This document shows, piece after piece, positions 35,550 to 45,196 of a stretch of 64,000 bases of DNA. Numbering within the stretch: the stretch's first letter is position 1; each line of letters begins with the position of its first letter. The position numbers and the translations under genes were made by a program. The notes beneath the pieces are model-generated. The model was not told the DNA's origin and did no database searches. It was given only the letters and a program-made list of their open reading frames with translations. This DNA comes from JBGSUZ01 sp043770095. Lineage in GTDB: Bacteria; Bacillota; Clostridia; Peptostreptococcales; Acidaminobacteraceae. The stretch covers positions 1 to 64,000 of the forward strand of contig JAYVIR010000081.1 of assembly GCA_043770095.1 (NCBI GenBank). The letters are read 5' to 3'.

Positions 35550-35751
35550 ATATTTCGCCCTCCTAAGCATACTGCTATTATAACAAAAATAAAAACAGAG
35601 TTGCTATAATTACAGTAAATTAAGATTCAACTTGTTTCAAATATATTTAAAGGTAAGAAAAACGTATTACATTTTTTATGCAGTGTGCTCGAATCCATTG
35701 ACTTCACGCCATCCACTTGCTAGTATAAAATTAAGAAAGAGAGGTCCTGAT

Positions 35752-36555
35752 ATGAAAATTCAACGTTTATCAGTATTGCTGACTACAAGCCTATGTATTG
35801 CGGCAATTAGCTTGCCAGGCGCTTCCTTTTGCGCTACTCAAAACCAGCATTGGGCGCTTGCGAGCTTAGAAATCATTCAAAGTCAAAAATTGCTGCTCAA
35901 CATCAGATCCGACGCAAAGTCTTTAAACCAGACACTAAACACAAATCAATTTCACACGATGTTATCTGACATCTTAGTCTCAGAGGCACTTGCGCCTCTT
36001 CCTAAAAATACGCAAAAGGAAACACCACTTACTCGACAAGAAGCTGCCATTAACATTTATAAAGTACTTAACCCTTCACTCATAAAAAATAATGACGACA
36101 TGCTTTTATGGATCCAATCCGAAAAAATTATGTCCGGTTATCCAAACGGCGATTTTAAACCCACTGGCAGTGTCACTGTTGCTCAAGGAGTTGTCATGAT
36201 GCGTAATGTAAAAACCTACCTCAGCGAACTTTCCACAGTAAAAGACAATCCAAATAACCCTCCAGCCGATGTAACGCTTCCTAAGAGTACCATTGCTAGC
36301 AGTTATGTCATCAACACAGCTAACAAAGTTGACTTAACCCTCTCTTGGGACGAAAAACCCACTGGTGGCTATTCAATTACCATTGATCAATATAAAATCA
36401 TCGATAAAGAACTTCATGTTTATTATAAGCTCAAGTCTCCAAAACCAGAAGATATGACCACTCAAGCACTGACTTACCCGAAGACAACGATTACCTTAGC
36501 TATGACTTTAGACGAATTCAAGAAATTGACGCTTGTTTTGCATGAAAACAAGTAA
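35752..36555 (+). CDS. SLH-like and PrcB_C domain secreted protein
   Basis: Signal peptide MKIQRLSVLLTTSLCIAAIS with cleavage after FCA. The first 170 residues contain S-layer-homology-like pieces: NQHWALASLEIIQSQKLL, LTRQEAAINIYKVL and WIQSEKIMSGYPNGDFKPTGSVTVAQGVVMM. The last 90 residues (SWDEKPTGGYSITIDQYKIIDKELHVYY ... DMTTQALTYPKTTI) match the PrcB C-terminal domain, named from the Treponema PrcA-PrcB dentilisin protease complex. ATG 35752 follows GAGAGG; the frame upstream to 35632 is not needed. A subtilisin-like protease wreck faces it on the other side of a shared terminator. Confidence 0.72.
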   Translation: MKIQRLSVLLTTSLCIAAISLPGASFCATQNQHWALASLEIIQSQKLLLNIRSDAKSLNQTLNTNQFHTMLSDILVSEALAPLPKNTQKETPLTRQEAAINIYKVLNPSLIKNNDDMLLWIQSEKIMSGYPNGDFKPTGSVTVAQGVVMMRNVKTYLSELSTVKDNPNNPPADVTLPKSTIASSYVINTANKVDLTLSWDEKPTGGYSITIDQYKIIDKELHVYYKLKSPKPEDMTTQALTYPKTTITLAMTLDEFKKLTLVLHENK

Positions 36556-36564
36556 GTCATTTTT

Positions 36565-36640
36565 AATTTTTAAAAATAAAGCCAATAAAAAAGAGGTCAC
36601 CACAGTGAACCTCTTTTTTTATTGGCTTTTTTAAAAATTG
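36565..36640. terminator. Very long bidirectional terminator
   Basis: The arms around GCCAAT ... ATTGGC (36581-36586 and 36621-36626) extend both ways, from AATTTTT at the outside to GAGGT/ACCTC at the inside, about 30 pairs with a few bulges, with T's on both outer ends. It separates the SLH/PrcB gene from the protease remnant. Confidence 0.8.
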
Positions 36641-36648
36641 TCTTAACG

Positions 36649-39600
36649 CTATTTTCGAACCACTTTAATAAATTTTTCAGCTCTTTCAGTGCCTAATTGT
36701 GCAACAAATGTATAGTAGCCAGTTGCTGTCAAATTGGTTTGTAAGCTGTAGGTGTTGTCAGTGTTTACAGAAACTTCAGTCGTTTTAACGCTGCGTCCAT
36801 CTTTATACAAAGTCACTTTCACTTTTGTATTGGGTTGAACTTTTTGACTCGCTTGAAGGTTTTTAATTTTTGCAGTTGAAATGTTGATAACCAGTCCTTT
36901 GTCATTTGTCACTTGAACAACCAACATCGGATTTTGTACCAATTTGCTGAGGCTCGCAATATCCGCTTCTACAGAAATAGCACCACTACGTTTTACAACA
37001 GATACATTGTTGACGATGAGAGGATAGTTGTAAACGTTCAGTTTATAGAGCGCTGTTTTTTTAGTGCCGAATTGAGTGTAATTTACAACGACTTTGTACT
37101 CGCCATTAAGTTTTCTGCCAATTTCAGGCGTCCAAGTCTTCTGAAGTTTAAGGCCTGTTTCTTTGTAGTTAATCACATCAACGCCAAGCGGATCAACAAT
37201 GGTCACATCCCAAATTGTTGTTGTATTGGCTGTCAAAAGAATAGAAGCAGGGTTTTCGCTCTTATTTTTGTTTGAGTGATTGTTGCATTGATCATATTGT
37301 TTACTTCGCCTTTTTTCAATCTGTAAACTGTATAGGCTTGTGTCAATTTATTGCCTGCGCCATCTACCGCTTGAACCGTTACAACGTTATCGCCTTCTTT
37401 GAGCGGAAGGGCAACGCTAAACGCTTTGCTCATTTCTTTAGGAACGATTACATTTTCATCTGCAGCAATTTTACCGAGCATATTGCCATTAATCGTCAAT
37501 GAAACGCCTGAATAATTGTCTGAGAAAGTACCTGTCAATGTGTATTTAGCCACTTCATTGGCAATCACTTTCATGATTTCAGGATTGAAGACAACTTTAG
37601 GAGCAGTACCATCTACATAAATTTTTCTTTCAAATGTATAGGCATTTCCAGCTAAATCCATTGCAGTCACTTTTACGCCGTGTTTTCCATCAGGAAGGTT
37701 TAGCATCTTTGTAAATTTGTATGTTTTAGTTGCTTCATCATATGTGAAATCAACTGCTTGTCCACCAATAACAATGGATTTAAGACCCGTTGGGTCAACA
37801 ACAGTTCCTGTGAATACCACATCATTCGTGCTCACAAATTCAAGCGCCGCAGGTGTTTTCATATCGATAACAGGTGCTTTTTTATCATCAACGATAACAA
37901 TAACGGGTTGATCTACCACTTCGCTTTTTTCGCCAGCGTTGTAGCTGTAATCAAGTGCAAAGGCTTTTACTTCAGTATTTTGAGTTACTTTGCCAGTCAC
38001 ATCAAATACGCCTGACAGGTTGTCATTTGGTTGATCTTTGCCTTTTGCATCTGGATTTGCGATCATTTTGCCATTTACAAACAAAGCGTAATTCTTTACT
38101 TTAAAGTTATCCATCGCTTTGACCGTAATGGTTTGAGCTTCTTTATTGTAGACAATACTTTCAATAACAGGCGCTGTATTGTCAATCATTACAGGATAAT
38201 TAGAAACTTGCCATGGTGCATTTGAGAAATCGATTTTAGTCTTTACTTCATTGGTGTAAAGACCTTCTACCACTTCATTGTTGACCATGCCATCCCAAGT
38301 ACCAAAATCTTTGCCTTTTGGATTTTTAACATCGCCATCAAAATAGTTCTTTCTAAGATTTGAATCTTTATAAAGTTCTCTTACATTATTCCCATCTTGA
38401 TCAAGAATGTTCACTTCAAGTTCTTTTGCATTTCTGAGGAACGTGAAGTACGAACTCATATAATCGCCGTAGCCATCGCCATTTGGAGAAATAGCGATTA
38501 ATTCTTTATTCGCTTTTCCGTCATATGAAAAACCAATAAAAAGGCTGCCCGGTGTAGTTAAAGGTGCAACTGGAGGTGTTTCAGTATAGAGACCGTTGTA
38601 ACCAGCGCCGTAGAATTGAGATTTTTCAGAAGTTGCATCATACAAAGACACATCAATTATAGCGGGCTTATTCCAATCGCCATAGAAGCCCATGTAAGGA
38701 AGTCCAATACTTGGTGCGTTTTCAGCCACATCTGTTAATTGTAAGAAACCTTCTACAAAGCCGCCATTAGGGAACAACTCTGTAAATGCTTTTTCAGTTT
38801 CATTCCCATCTTCATCTAAAGAAGCTGCTGTCATATTGCTTAAGTCCATTGAAACAGTGAGCCTTACAGATGAACCGGTTGTCACTATTACATTGCTAAC
38901 ATCTACACCGTCTTTCGCAAACTTTACAACAACCCCTTTAATCGGTTGAGAATTGTTTAACAGTCTGCCCTCTTTAACAGCATCCGTAGCAACGCTTGAT
39001 GAAAGGTTATAGGTGATTGTCTGAGCGCCCATATTCTTAATTTCCACATCATAAGAGACTTGTGGGTTTGAAATTTCTTTCAAATTAATTTTGCTAAGAT
39101 TAGTAGACATATTCTTTTGCCTCACCATTAAAGGCGCCAGCTATATCAATTTTACCAGATTGCATGTACCCAAATTTACCTGCATCCGTTTCAATTTGAG
39201 GTGCTGCAACATGTGTATTTTCAACAGAAGCGATCGATAACGTTTCAGGGTTTAACGATGGAGAACCTACCACGCCTACATCGGGATCAGATGCATATGA
39301 ATCTGCAAATCCTGATCCAAAACGATTTGAGTTACCCGCAGAAACGTTTACCACAATGCCTGACTCAGATGCTTTTTTGATCGCGATACGAGCTGGATCG
39401 TTGGCTTCATCCATAAGGAATGATGCAGTTGAACCCAAACTCATATTTACAACATCAGCACCGAGTTTAATGGCATCTTCAATGGCTCTGACATAAATGT
39501 CATCGTAGGTCGTTGAAATGCTTGGATCGTCTCCAAATACTTTCATGCCTAAAATTTGAGCTTCTGGTGCAACCCCTCTTACTTGACCCTTTTCCGGATC

Positions 39601-40324
39601 GCCACTTGCGCCAACGGTACCGCTTACATGCGTGCCGTGATCAGAAGCAGATGCTAAATTGGCTGTATTGTCATAATAGTTCCAAGCATAAGGCATTTTT
39701 AAAGTTCTAAATGTCCCAGGAAGGTCTGACGGAATATCTGCTTGAGATTTAATTTGAGCTCTGTTTGGTCTAGTCATGGTTTGCATAGACGGATGGTCTG
39801 GCGCAAAGCTAGAATCCATAACGGCAACAATCATACCTGCACCCTTAAGGCTTAAATCCCAAGTTGGATTCGCGCTGATAATATCTACCGAAGTGTTCAT
39901 ATCTGGTGTAGGCAGCTCTGGTCTTTCATATTCTGCTGAAATAACCACACTTTTAACGTTTGAAATTTCTCTAACTTTTTCCATGTCTGCTACAGTCATA
40001 GTTGCCGAAAATCCATTAAATACGTTAACGAATTTATAGAGTATTTTCGCATTAATATTCTCTTTTTTAATTTTGTTTTCTACAACTTTCATTGAATTTC
40101 AAGTGCGGTTTCGATTGTTTCCGCTTTTTCTTCATTCATATCTTCCAGTCGAACCCCTTGCGCAATCGCATAATCAATTACGGGCTTCTCTTTTAATTCA
40201 ACAATAACCCTGACTTTATCCGTTGCTTTTTTTCTAGCGTTGGCGTCGCCGCCACTGCTGGTACAAATGTTGAAAGCGTCATAACCATCGCCATTGCTGA
40301 CGATAAAACTCGCTTGTTTTTCAA
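36649..40324 (-). pseudogene. Decayed large secreted subtilisin-like (S8) protease
   Basis: Read from TTG 40324 (GGGAGGG upstream): a signal peptide (KNKRVLSSAMAMVMTLSTFVPAVAA), a propeptide, the S8 domain with Asp (IVAVMDSSF) and His (DHGTHVSGT) and the oxyanion Asn (NVSAGN), then fn3-like, FlgD-Ig-like and Ig-like repeats to 36649. Four lesions break it. Frame shifts at about 40225 (A7), 40092 and 37245 (A5) would each be mended by one added base. At about 39110 the frame jumps from the end of the S8 domain straight to the fn3-like part, losing the PA insert and the whole GTSMA catalytic-serine region. No active protease can be made. Confidence 0.87.
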
Positions 40325-40693
40325 ATTAGTGCCCTCCCTTTTATTTTACAGCCCCGTTTGTTTAATATTAACCCCTATTATCATTACAATTATTTAACCC
40401 TGCCTCCTTTTTAGATATTTCCGAATTTTCACAATTATTTCACAAGTGCTAACCGAATTATAACAACTCAATCGCGTAATATAAATAATTATCTATACAT
40501 TTTTAAAAATAAAGTTAAATGTAGAATAATATTTATTTTTAATTAACAAGTTTACAAATAACTCTATTTTCAACGCATTATAATATGTAATTTTTTATAT
40601 AATTAAATGTATACGTTTAATAACCATACATGCCAAACCTACAACCAAATTTTTATGCTATTTTAACCCGATTTATATCATTGACTGCTTTTT
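40325..40693. other. AT-rich intergenic region upstream of protease remnant
   Basis: About 370 bp with no open frame of note and no clear tRNA, repeat array or known leader. It is very AT-rich and full of short A and T runs. It would have held the promoter of the protease gene; I cannot point to a convincing -35/-10 pair. Confidence 0.5.
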
Positions 40694-40740
40694 TCAAAAA
40701 AACAAAACAGCGCACTTCTCATTCAGAAATGCGCTGCCTT
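40694..40740 (-). terminator. Terminator of the ttcA-like operon
   Basis: On the minus strand CAGCGCA-TTTCT pairs with AGAA-TGCGCTG (40708-40736 region), followed by TTTTGTTTTTTT. Confidence 0.82.
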
Positions 40741-40770
40741 TTTAATAGGTTCAGTAGACTTTCAACCCAC

Positions 40771-41634
40771 TTAATACTCATCTAAAAAACTATGTTTCTC
40801 TCCATCTATCTTCCAACCCAAAATGGCTTCCATGTCCACATTCATCACTGAACTGAATATGCATTTCTCGACATCTGGATTGCTTTTTTTTAGTTCTTCG
40901 ATCATCGCCTTGATTTCGTAGCGCTTGTTGGAGGTACGCTTAGCCGCAACCATGCAGGCGCAGTTCAGAGGCCATATGCCGCTAAATGAAGCCCACCGAA
41001 TAATGTCCTTTTCGCGAATGTAATACATTGGACGAATGAGTTCAATCCCATCAAAGTTGCTGGCTTTTAACTTTGGCATCATGGTTCGGATGCTCCCGGC
41101 ATAAAGAATATTGAGCATCACCGTTTCAATCACATCATCATAGTGGTGACCGAGCGCCAACTTGTTGCAGCCTAGCTCTTTGGCTCTCGTATAGAGAAAG
41201 CCCCGGCGCATTTTGGCACACAAATAACAAGGCATCTTGTTCGCAATGTCCCCGACCACTTCAAAAATTCGAGACTCATAGGTTTGAATCGGTATCTGCA
41301 AGAATTCGCAGTTATCCTCATGGAGCTTTCGAACATTCGGGTGATACCCCGGATCCATGGTAATATAGACCACTTCAAAATTCATCTTTTTATGCTTTTT
41401 GAGCTCTTGGAAAAGTTTTGCCATAATCAAACTGTCTTTTCCGCCCGAAATGGCCACGGCTACTTTATCGCCTTCTTCAATCATTTCAAAATCTTTAATC
41501 GCCTTCGTAAACTTTGACCAGATGTCCTTTTTGTAAGTCTTGGTCAAGCTTTTTTCCACACTGGCAAGGTCTTTTCGCTCCGATTCAGGCGCATTGACTT
41601 CACACTGGCTCGCGATGGTTAAAACGTCACTCAT
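40771..41634 (-). CDS. TtcA-family PP-loop tRNA thiolation enzyme
   Basis: Adenylating enzyme that puts sulfur on a tRNA base, by family likeness at cytidine 32. VAVAISGGKDSLIMAKL is the PP-loop; MPCYLCAKMRR (CxxC) and NCACMV supply the cysteines that in TtcA/TtuA hold a 4Fe-4S cluster; LALGHHYDDVIETVMLN is the LGHxxDD motif. 287 residues from ATG 41634, with AGGTGA upstream; ATG 41670 lies inside the preceding amidase gene. Third gene of an operon with the amidase and the chemoreceptor fusion. Confidence 0.86.
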   Translation of the reverse strand: MSDVLTIASQCEVNAPESERKDLASVEKSLTKTYKKDIWSKFTKAIKDFEMIEEGDKVAVAISGGKDSLIMAKLFQELKKHKKMNFEVVYITMDPGYHPNVRKLHEDNCEFLQIPIQTYESRIFEVVGDIANKMPCYLCAKMRRGFLYTRAKELGCNKLALGHHYDDVIETVMLNILYAGSIRTMMPKLKASNFDGIELIRPMYYIREKDIIRWASFSGIWPLNCACMVAAKRTSNKRYEIKAMIEELKKSNPDVEKCIFSSVMNVDMEAILGWKIDGEKHSFLDEY

Positions 41635-41645
41635 TTCACTGTCAC

Positions 41646-42485
41646 CTATTCCTTCTCTCCCTTTACACAAAGGGCATACAAATCATTTCTGCGAGCCGAA
41701 AGGACAGGTAATTGCGCCCTGATTTTTGCATTCATCGATAAATCTATCTCTGAAATCATAATCCCTTCTTTTTCATCTAAACGATGCAGTACTTCGCCCC
41801 ACGGATCGACAATCATGCTGTGCCCATAGGCAATATAGCCCGCCGAAGCATCTCTTGCAGGCGAAACCGCCGCCACAAACAGCTGGTTGTCTACCGCGCG
41901 CATTCTCATCAGCAGTTCCCAGTGCTTAGGCCCAGTGGTCATATTGAATGCGCCAGGGATAATCAGAAGATCTGCACCTGCATCGGTTAAGAGCCTTGCC
42001 CATTCCATAAACCGAATGTCAAAACAAATCATAATGCCTATTTTACCAAAAGGCGTTTCCACCAAACACAGGTCTTTTCCCGCCGTTAACGTATCTGATT
42101 CCTTAAACTTCTGACCATTTTTTATGTTAATGTCAAACAAGTGTACTTTTCGATGTTTGCCAACTTGTTTACCGCTTGGGTCAAATACATAGCAGGTATT
42201 GTATACCTTGCCCTGCTCATCAAGCTCAGGAACGCTGCCGCCGACAAGCCAAATATTTTCTCTGATTGCTAGCGCCGAAAGCCACTGCCACATTGGGCCG
42301 CCTTCTAACTGCGCATACAATGGAAATAAATCCGTCTGATACGGACATGAGAACATTTCAGGCAAAGCCACTACCAGAGCGCCTGCCGCTGCAGCTTTTT
42401 CGACCATTGAACTTGCTTTTTCCAAATTTTCTTCTACAACTGAGCTTACAACCATTTGCACCAAAGCCAAGGTTAACGCTGACAC
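41646..42485 (-). CDS. Carbon-nitrogen hydrolase (nitrilase superfamily, omega-amidase-like)
   Basis: Catalytic triad Glu (VVALPEMFSCPY), Lys (GKHRKVHLFD) and Cys (GIMICFDIRF) are all present, in the spacing of Nit2/omega-amidase enzymes, which deamidate alpha-ketoglutaramate and similar short amides. 279 residues is standard. GTG 42485 has GGAGG 7 bp upstream. It lies 24 bp after the chemoreceptor fusion. A link between peptide/amide sensing and amide breakdown is tempting but unproven. Confidence 0.88.
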   Translation of the reverse strand: MSALTLALVQMVVSSVVEENLEKASSMVEKAAAAGALVVALPEMFSCPYQTDLFPLYAQLEGGPMWQWLSALAIRENIWLVGGSVPELDEQGKVYNTCYVFDPSGKQVGKHRKVHLFDINIKNGQKFKESDTLTAGKDLCLVETPFGKIGIMICFDIRFMEWARLLTDAGADLLIIPGAFNMTTGPKHWELLMRMRAVDNQLFVAAVSPARDASAGYIAYGHSMIVDPWGEVLHRLDEKEGIMISEIDLSMNAKIRAQLPVLSARRNDLYALCVKGEKE

Positions 42486-42509
42486 AAGACCGCCTCCTAA
42501 ATGAACGCT

Positions 42510-44963
42510 TTAGCCAACCAAAATATTTTCGTAAATTGGAATACCTGCCGAGTTAATGGCAAACCCTCGGATTTTCTTGCTCACCAAATAGAGTTGCTTC
42601 GGATGAGAAATGACCATCACTGGAGACATTTCAATCAAATAACGTTGAATGTCGCTGTAGGCATCCGCTCTTCGCTTTGGATTGACGAATTGTTTCGCCT
42701 CAGCCATGCGTCTCACCAACTCTGCGTCATTGTACTGACCAAAGTTTGCATAAGAGCCCGGCACCAAAATCGGCGTGAGGAAATTATCTGCATCGCCCGT
42801 ATCCGCCATCCAAGTAAGCGCGAACATGTCCGCTTTTGCAACCGACTCCGGCTTCATGTAAAGTTTGTCTTCGACCGTTACCCCATCAACCTTTATCCCG
42901 ATGCTTTCTGCCGCCTTCTTAACCGCATCCATTAAATTATTATTGCCGCTTGCTCTGAGCAGCAAGGTCAGTTTCTCACCATTATAGGCACTTTGTCTGA
43001 TGAGTTCTTTGGCTTTGCTCGGGTCATAAGAAACCCCTCTGAAACTGCTGTCGAAATGAATGCTTTTAGGGAATACGCCCTTTGAAGGCTCTGCGGTGTC
43101 ATAGTGTTTTTCTTTGATGTAATTTACTCTGTCAAACGCAAAATTCAAAGCTTGTCTAACTCTCGCATCTTTTGCAAAGACAGAGTTTTTGGAAAAGTTA
43201 AACCCTGCAAATTCTAGCGCCATCTGGTCTAATATTTTAAGCTCTGCACCCGGAATTTGCCTCGCCTCCGGAATGCAATTGAGGTCTTTTAACTGAACAA
43301 AATCATATTTGCCCGCTTTGAACGACCCAAAGAAATCATCGTCTTTAGTAGTAATTGCAAGGTTTCCGACGTATGGTTTTCCGCCAAAGAAAGTATCATT
43401 GCTTGAAAGCGAAATTTCAGATGCGCTGTTTCGTTTAACGTTGTAAGGGCCGCAACCCACAATTTGACCCGCTTCAAAATCTCTTTTGCTAATAACAGCA
43501 CAGCACGGCTGAGTTAAATTGAGCAAGAACCCAGGGTATATATATTTAAGTTCAATCATCACGCGATGTTGATCCAGTGCGCGAATCCCTGCGACGTCCT
43601 TAATATGACCTTTATTGAATTCCTCAGCGCCTAATATGTCAAAGAGGAACCAAGCATTTGGAGAGTCATTTTTAGGGTCGAGAACACGCTTGAGCGAGAA
43701 GATGACGTCCTCTACCGTTACTGGCTTGCCGCTGGCAAATTTAATGCCATTTCTAATATTGAAAATCCAACTTTTGTTGTCGGACTGTATTTGCCAATTT
43801 TTTGCGACGCTTGGGAACATTTCACCATTTGAACCGAGACCAAGAAGACAGCTATTGCCATTTGAAACCATGCTCATTGTCGCTTGGTCAAAAGGCATAA
43901 TCGGATCAAAATTAGGACTCTCTGTCGCCACATATGTTCGAAGCGCATCACGCTCCACATGAAGGTTCATTGCTGCGTGCAGTTTACCCGAAAGGTAAGC
44001 TAAATCTTCAGACGTTTTCATGAGCTGATCCAAAGTTGCCTTCGTATAGCCCGTGTTCATAAGTGCCACTTCTGCCATTTGAAGAACGCCTTCTGATGAC
44101 TTATCCAAATTATAAGAGGACTCCATCACGCTAGACAAGCTACTTGTCTGCTGATCCACCGCCGAGCTAATTTCTTCGATGACATCCGTCGCTTTCGAAA
44201 TTGCAGTCATGATTTCTTTAAAAGTTTCGTCCATGCTTGAAGTGGTTTGAATGCCCACCTCTACTTTATTAATGCTCTGTGCCATTGCCACGACCGCATC
44301 TTTGATGCCACGCTTGATTTCTTCGCTGATTTTGCTGATCGTCTCTGCAGACGCCGCACTCTCTTCAGCAAGTTTATTCACTTCATTAGCAACGACCGCA
44401 AACCCTCTACCCGCTTCGCCCGCTCTAGCCGCTTCAATTCTGGCATTAAGAGACAACAAATTGGTTTGACTTGAAATGTTAGTGATTACCTTAGACATTT
44501 CGTCAATTCGAGAAATATGCTGATTTAGCGAATCTACAATGCGCTCGGTCATATTAACCGACACTCTGATTTCTTCAATAGCCTCAACCGAAACTTCAAT
44601 CATCTTAGTGCCATTTACTTGGATCCCTTTTGCCGTATCTTGCATCATGGTTTGAGTGCTTGAAATACTGGCTTGCACTTCTTCAGCAAGTGCTGTGTAA
44701 TTCGACATCTCATCTACCACATGCCCAATATCTTGCTTTTGAGCCGATACACTTTCTGAAATTTGCTCCATGATCTCGATCAAAGATTGCGCCACTTCCC
44801 CCGTGTCTTGAATCTTTGTCGCTAATTTTTCAATAGCACTCTCTTGGTTTCCTAAAAGTCTTCCAATTTCATTTGTCGGTTGTGCCTCTTTGTTATTTTT
44901 TACAGTTGTTTCAACAGCCAATACTGTTTGAAGTGTCTCTTTTTTCTTGCCTAACCACGCCAT
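42510..44963 (-). CDS. Soluble fusion: chemoreceptor (MCP) signalling domain + SBP_bac_5 peptide-binding domain
   Basis: 817 residues. No signal peptide and no membrane helix is visible anywhere. Residues about 35-345 form an MCP coiled-coil, with the conserved hairpin tip ISSQTNLLSLNARIEAARAGEAGRGF and VVANEVNKLAEES that binds CheA/CheW. Residues about 355-817 are a family 5 solute-binding domain of the Dpp/Opp type (FDPIMPFDQA, WIFNIRNGIKFASGKPVTVEDVIFSLKRVLDP, VRQALNFAFDRVNYI, GVFPKSIHFDS). The binding domain is C-terminal and cytoplasmic, the reverse of a normal receptor, where the sensor is N-terminal and outside. GGGGG 7 bp before ATG. First gene of an operon with an amidase and a TtcA-like gene; no che genes nearby. 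Confidence 0.9.
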   Translation of the reverse strand: MAWLGKKKETLQTVLAVETTVKNNKEAQPTNEIGRLLGNQESAIEKLATKIQDTGEVAQSLIEIMEQISESVSAQKQDIGHVVDEMSNYTALAEEVQASISSTQTMMQDTAKGIQVNGTKMIEVSVEAIEEIRVSVNMTERIVDSLNQHISRIDEMSKVITNISSQTNLLSLNARIEAARAGEAGRGFAVVANEVNKLAEESAASAETISKISEEIKRGIKDAVVAMAQSINKVEVGIQTTSSMDETFKEIMTAISKATDVIEEISSAVDQQTSSLSSVMESSYNLDKSSEGVLQMAEVALMNTGYTKATLDQLMKTSEDLAYLSGKLHAAMNLHVERDALRTYVATESPNFDPIMPFDQATMSMVSNGNSCLLGLGSNGEMFPSVAKNWQIQSDNKSWIFNIRNGIKFASGKPVTVEDVIFSLKRVLDPKNDSPNAWFLFDILGAEEFNKGHIKDVAGIRALDQHRVMIELKYIYPGFLLNLTQPCCAVISKRDFEAGQIVGCGPYNVKRNSASEISLSSNDTFFGGKPYVGNLAITTKDDDFFGSFKAGKYDFVQLKDLNCIPEARQIPGAELKILDQMALEFAGFNFSKNSVFAKDARVRQALNFAFDRVNYIKEKHYDTAEPSKGVFPKSIHFDSSFRGVSYDPSKAKELIRQSAYNGEKLTLLLRASGNNNLMDAVKKAAESIGIKVDGVTVEDKLYMKPESVAKADMFALTWMADTGDADNFLTPILVPGSYANFGQYNDAELVRRMAEAKQFVNPKRRADAYSDIQRYLIEMSPVMVISHPKQLYLVSKKIRGFAINSAGIPIYENILVG

Positions 44964-45125
44964 TAAATAACCCCCTCAGTCACTAATGATTCAAACTACC
45001 CCTTATTTGTATCTCAAAAGTTTACATTAAATATTATTATATTCAATTTCCAGTCATTATGATATAGCCAACGAACATTATGACGATAACTTGATATTTC
45101 AAACGTAAATACCCTTTCTTTTTAA

Positions 45126-45143
45126 GAACTAATGTTCTATAAT
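45126..45143 (+). promoter_or_regulatory. LexA (DinR) box joined to dinB -10
   Basis: GAACTAATGTTC (45126-45137) is the Bacillus-type SOS box GAAC-N4-GTTC. TATAAT (45138-45143) follows with no gap, so LexA would sit on the core promoter. The -35 is poor. Confidence 0.8.
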
Positions 45144-45196
45144 GGTAATAGTTCAATTGAATTTTCTGCCCTAATTATACTAAAGGAATGACGCTG

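Noticed and set aside
39100..40092. Active subtilisin-like protease of 330 residues
   Set aside because: Asp and His are present, but the chain ends before the GTSMA serine motif and has no signal peptide in frame.
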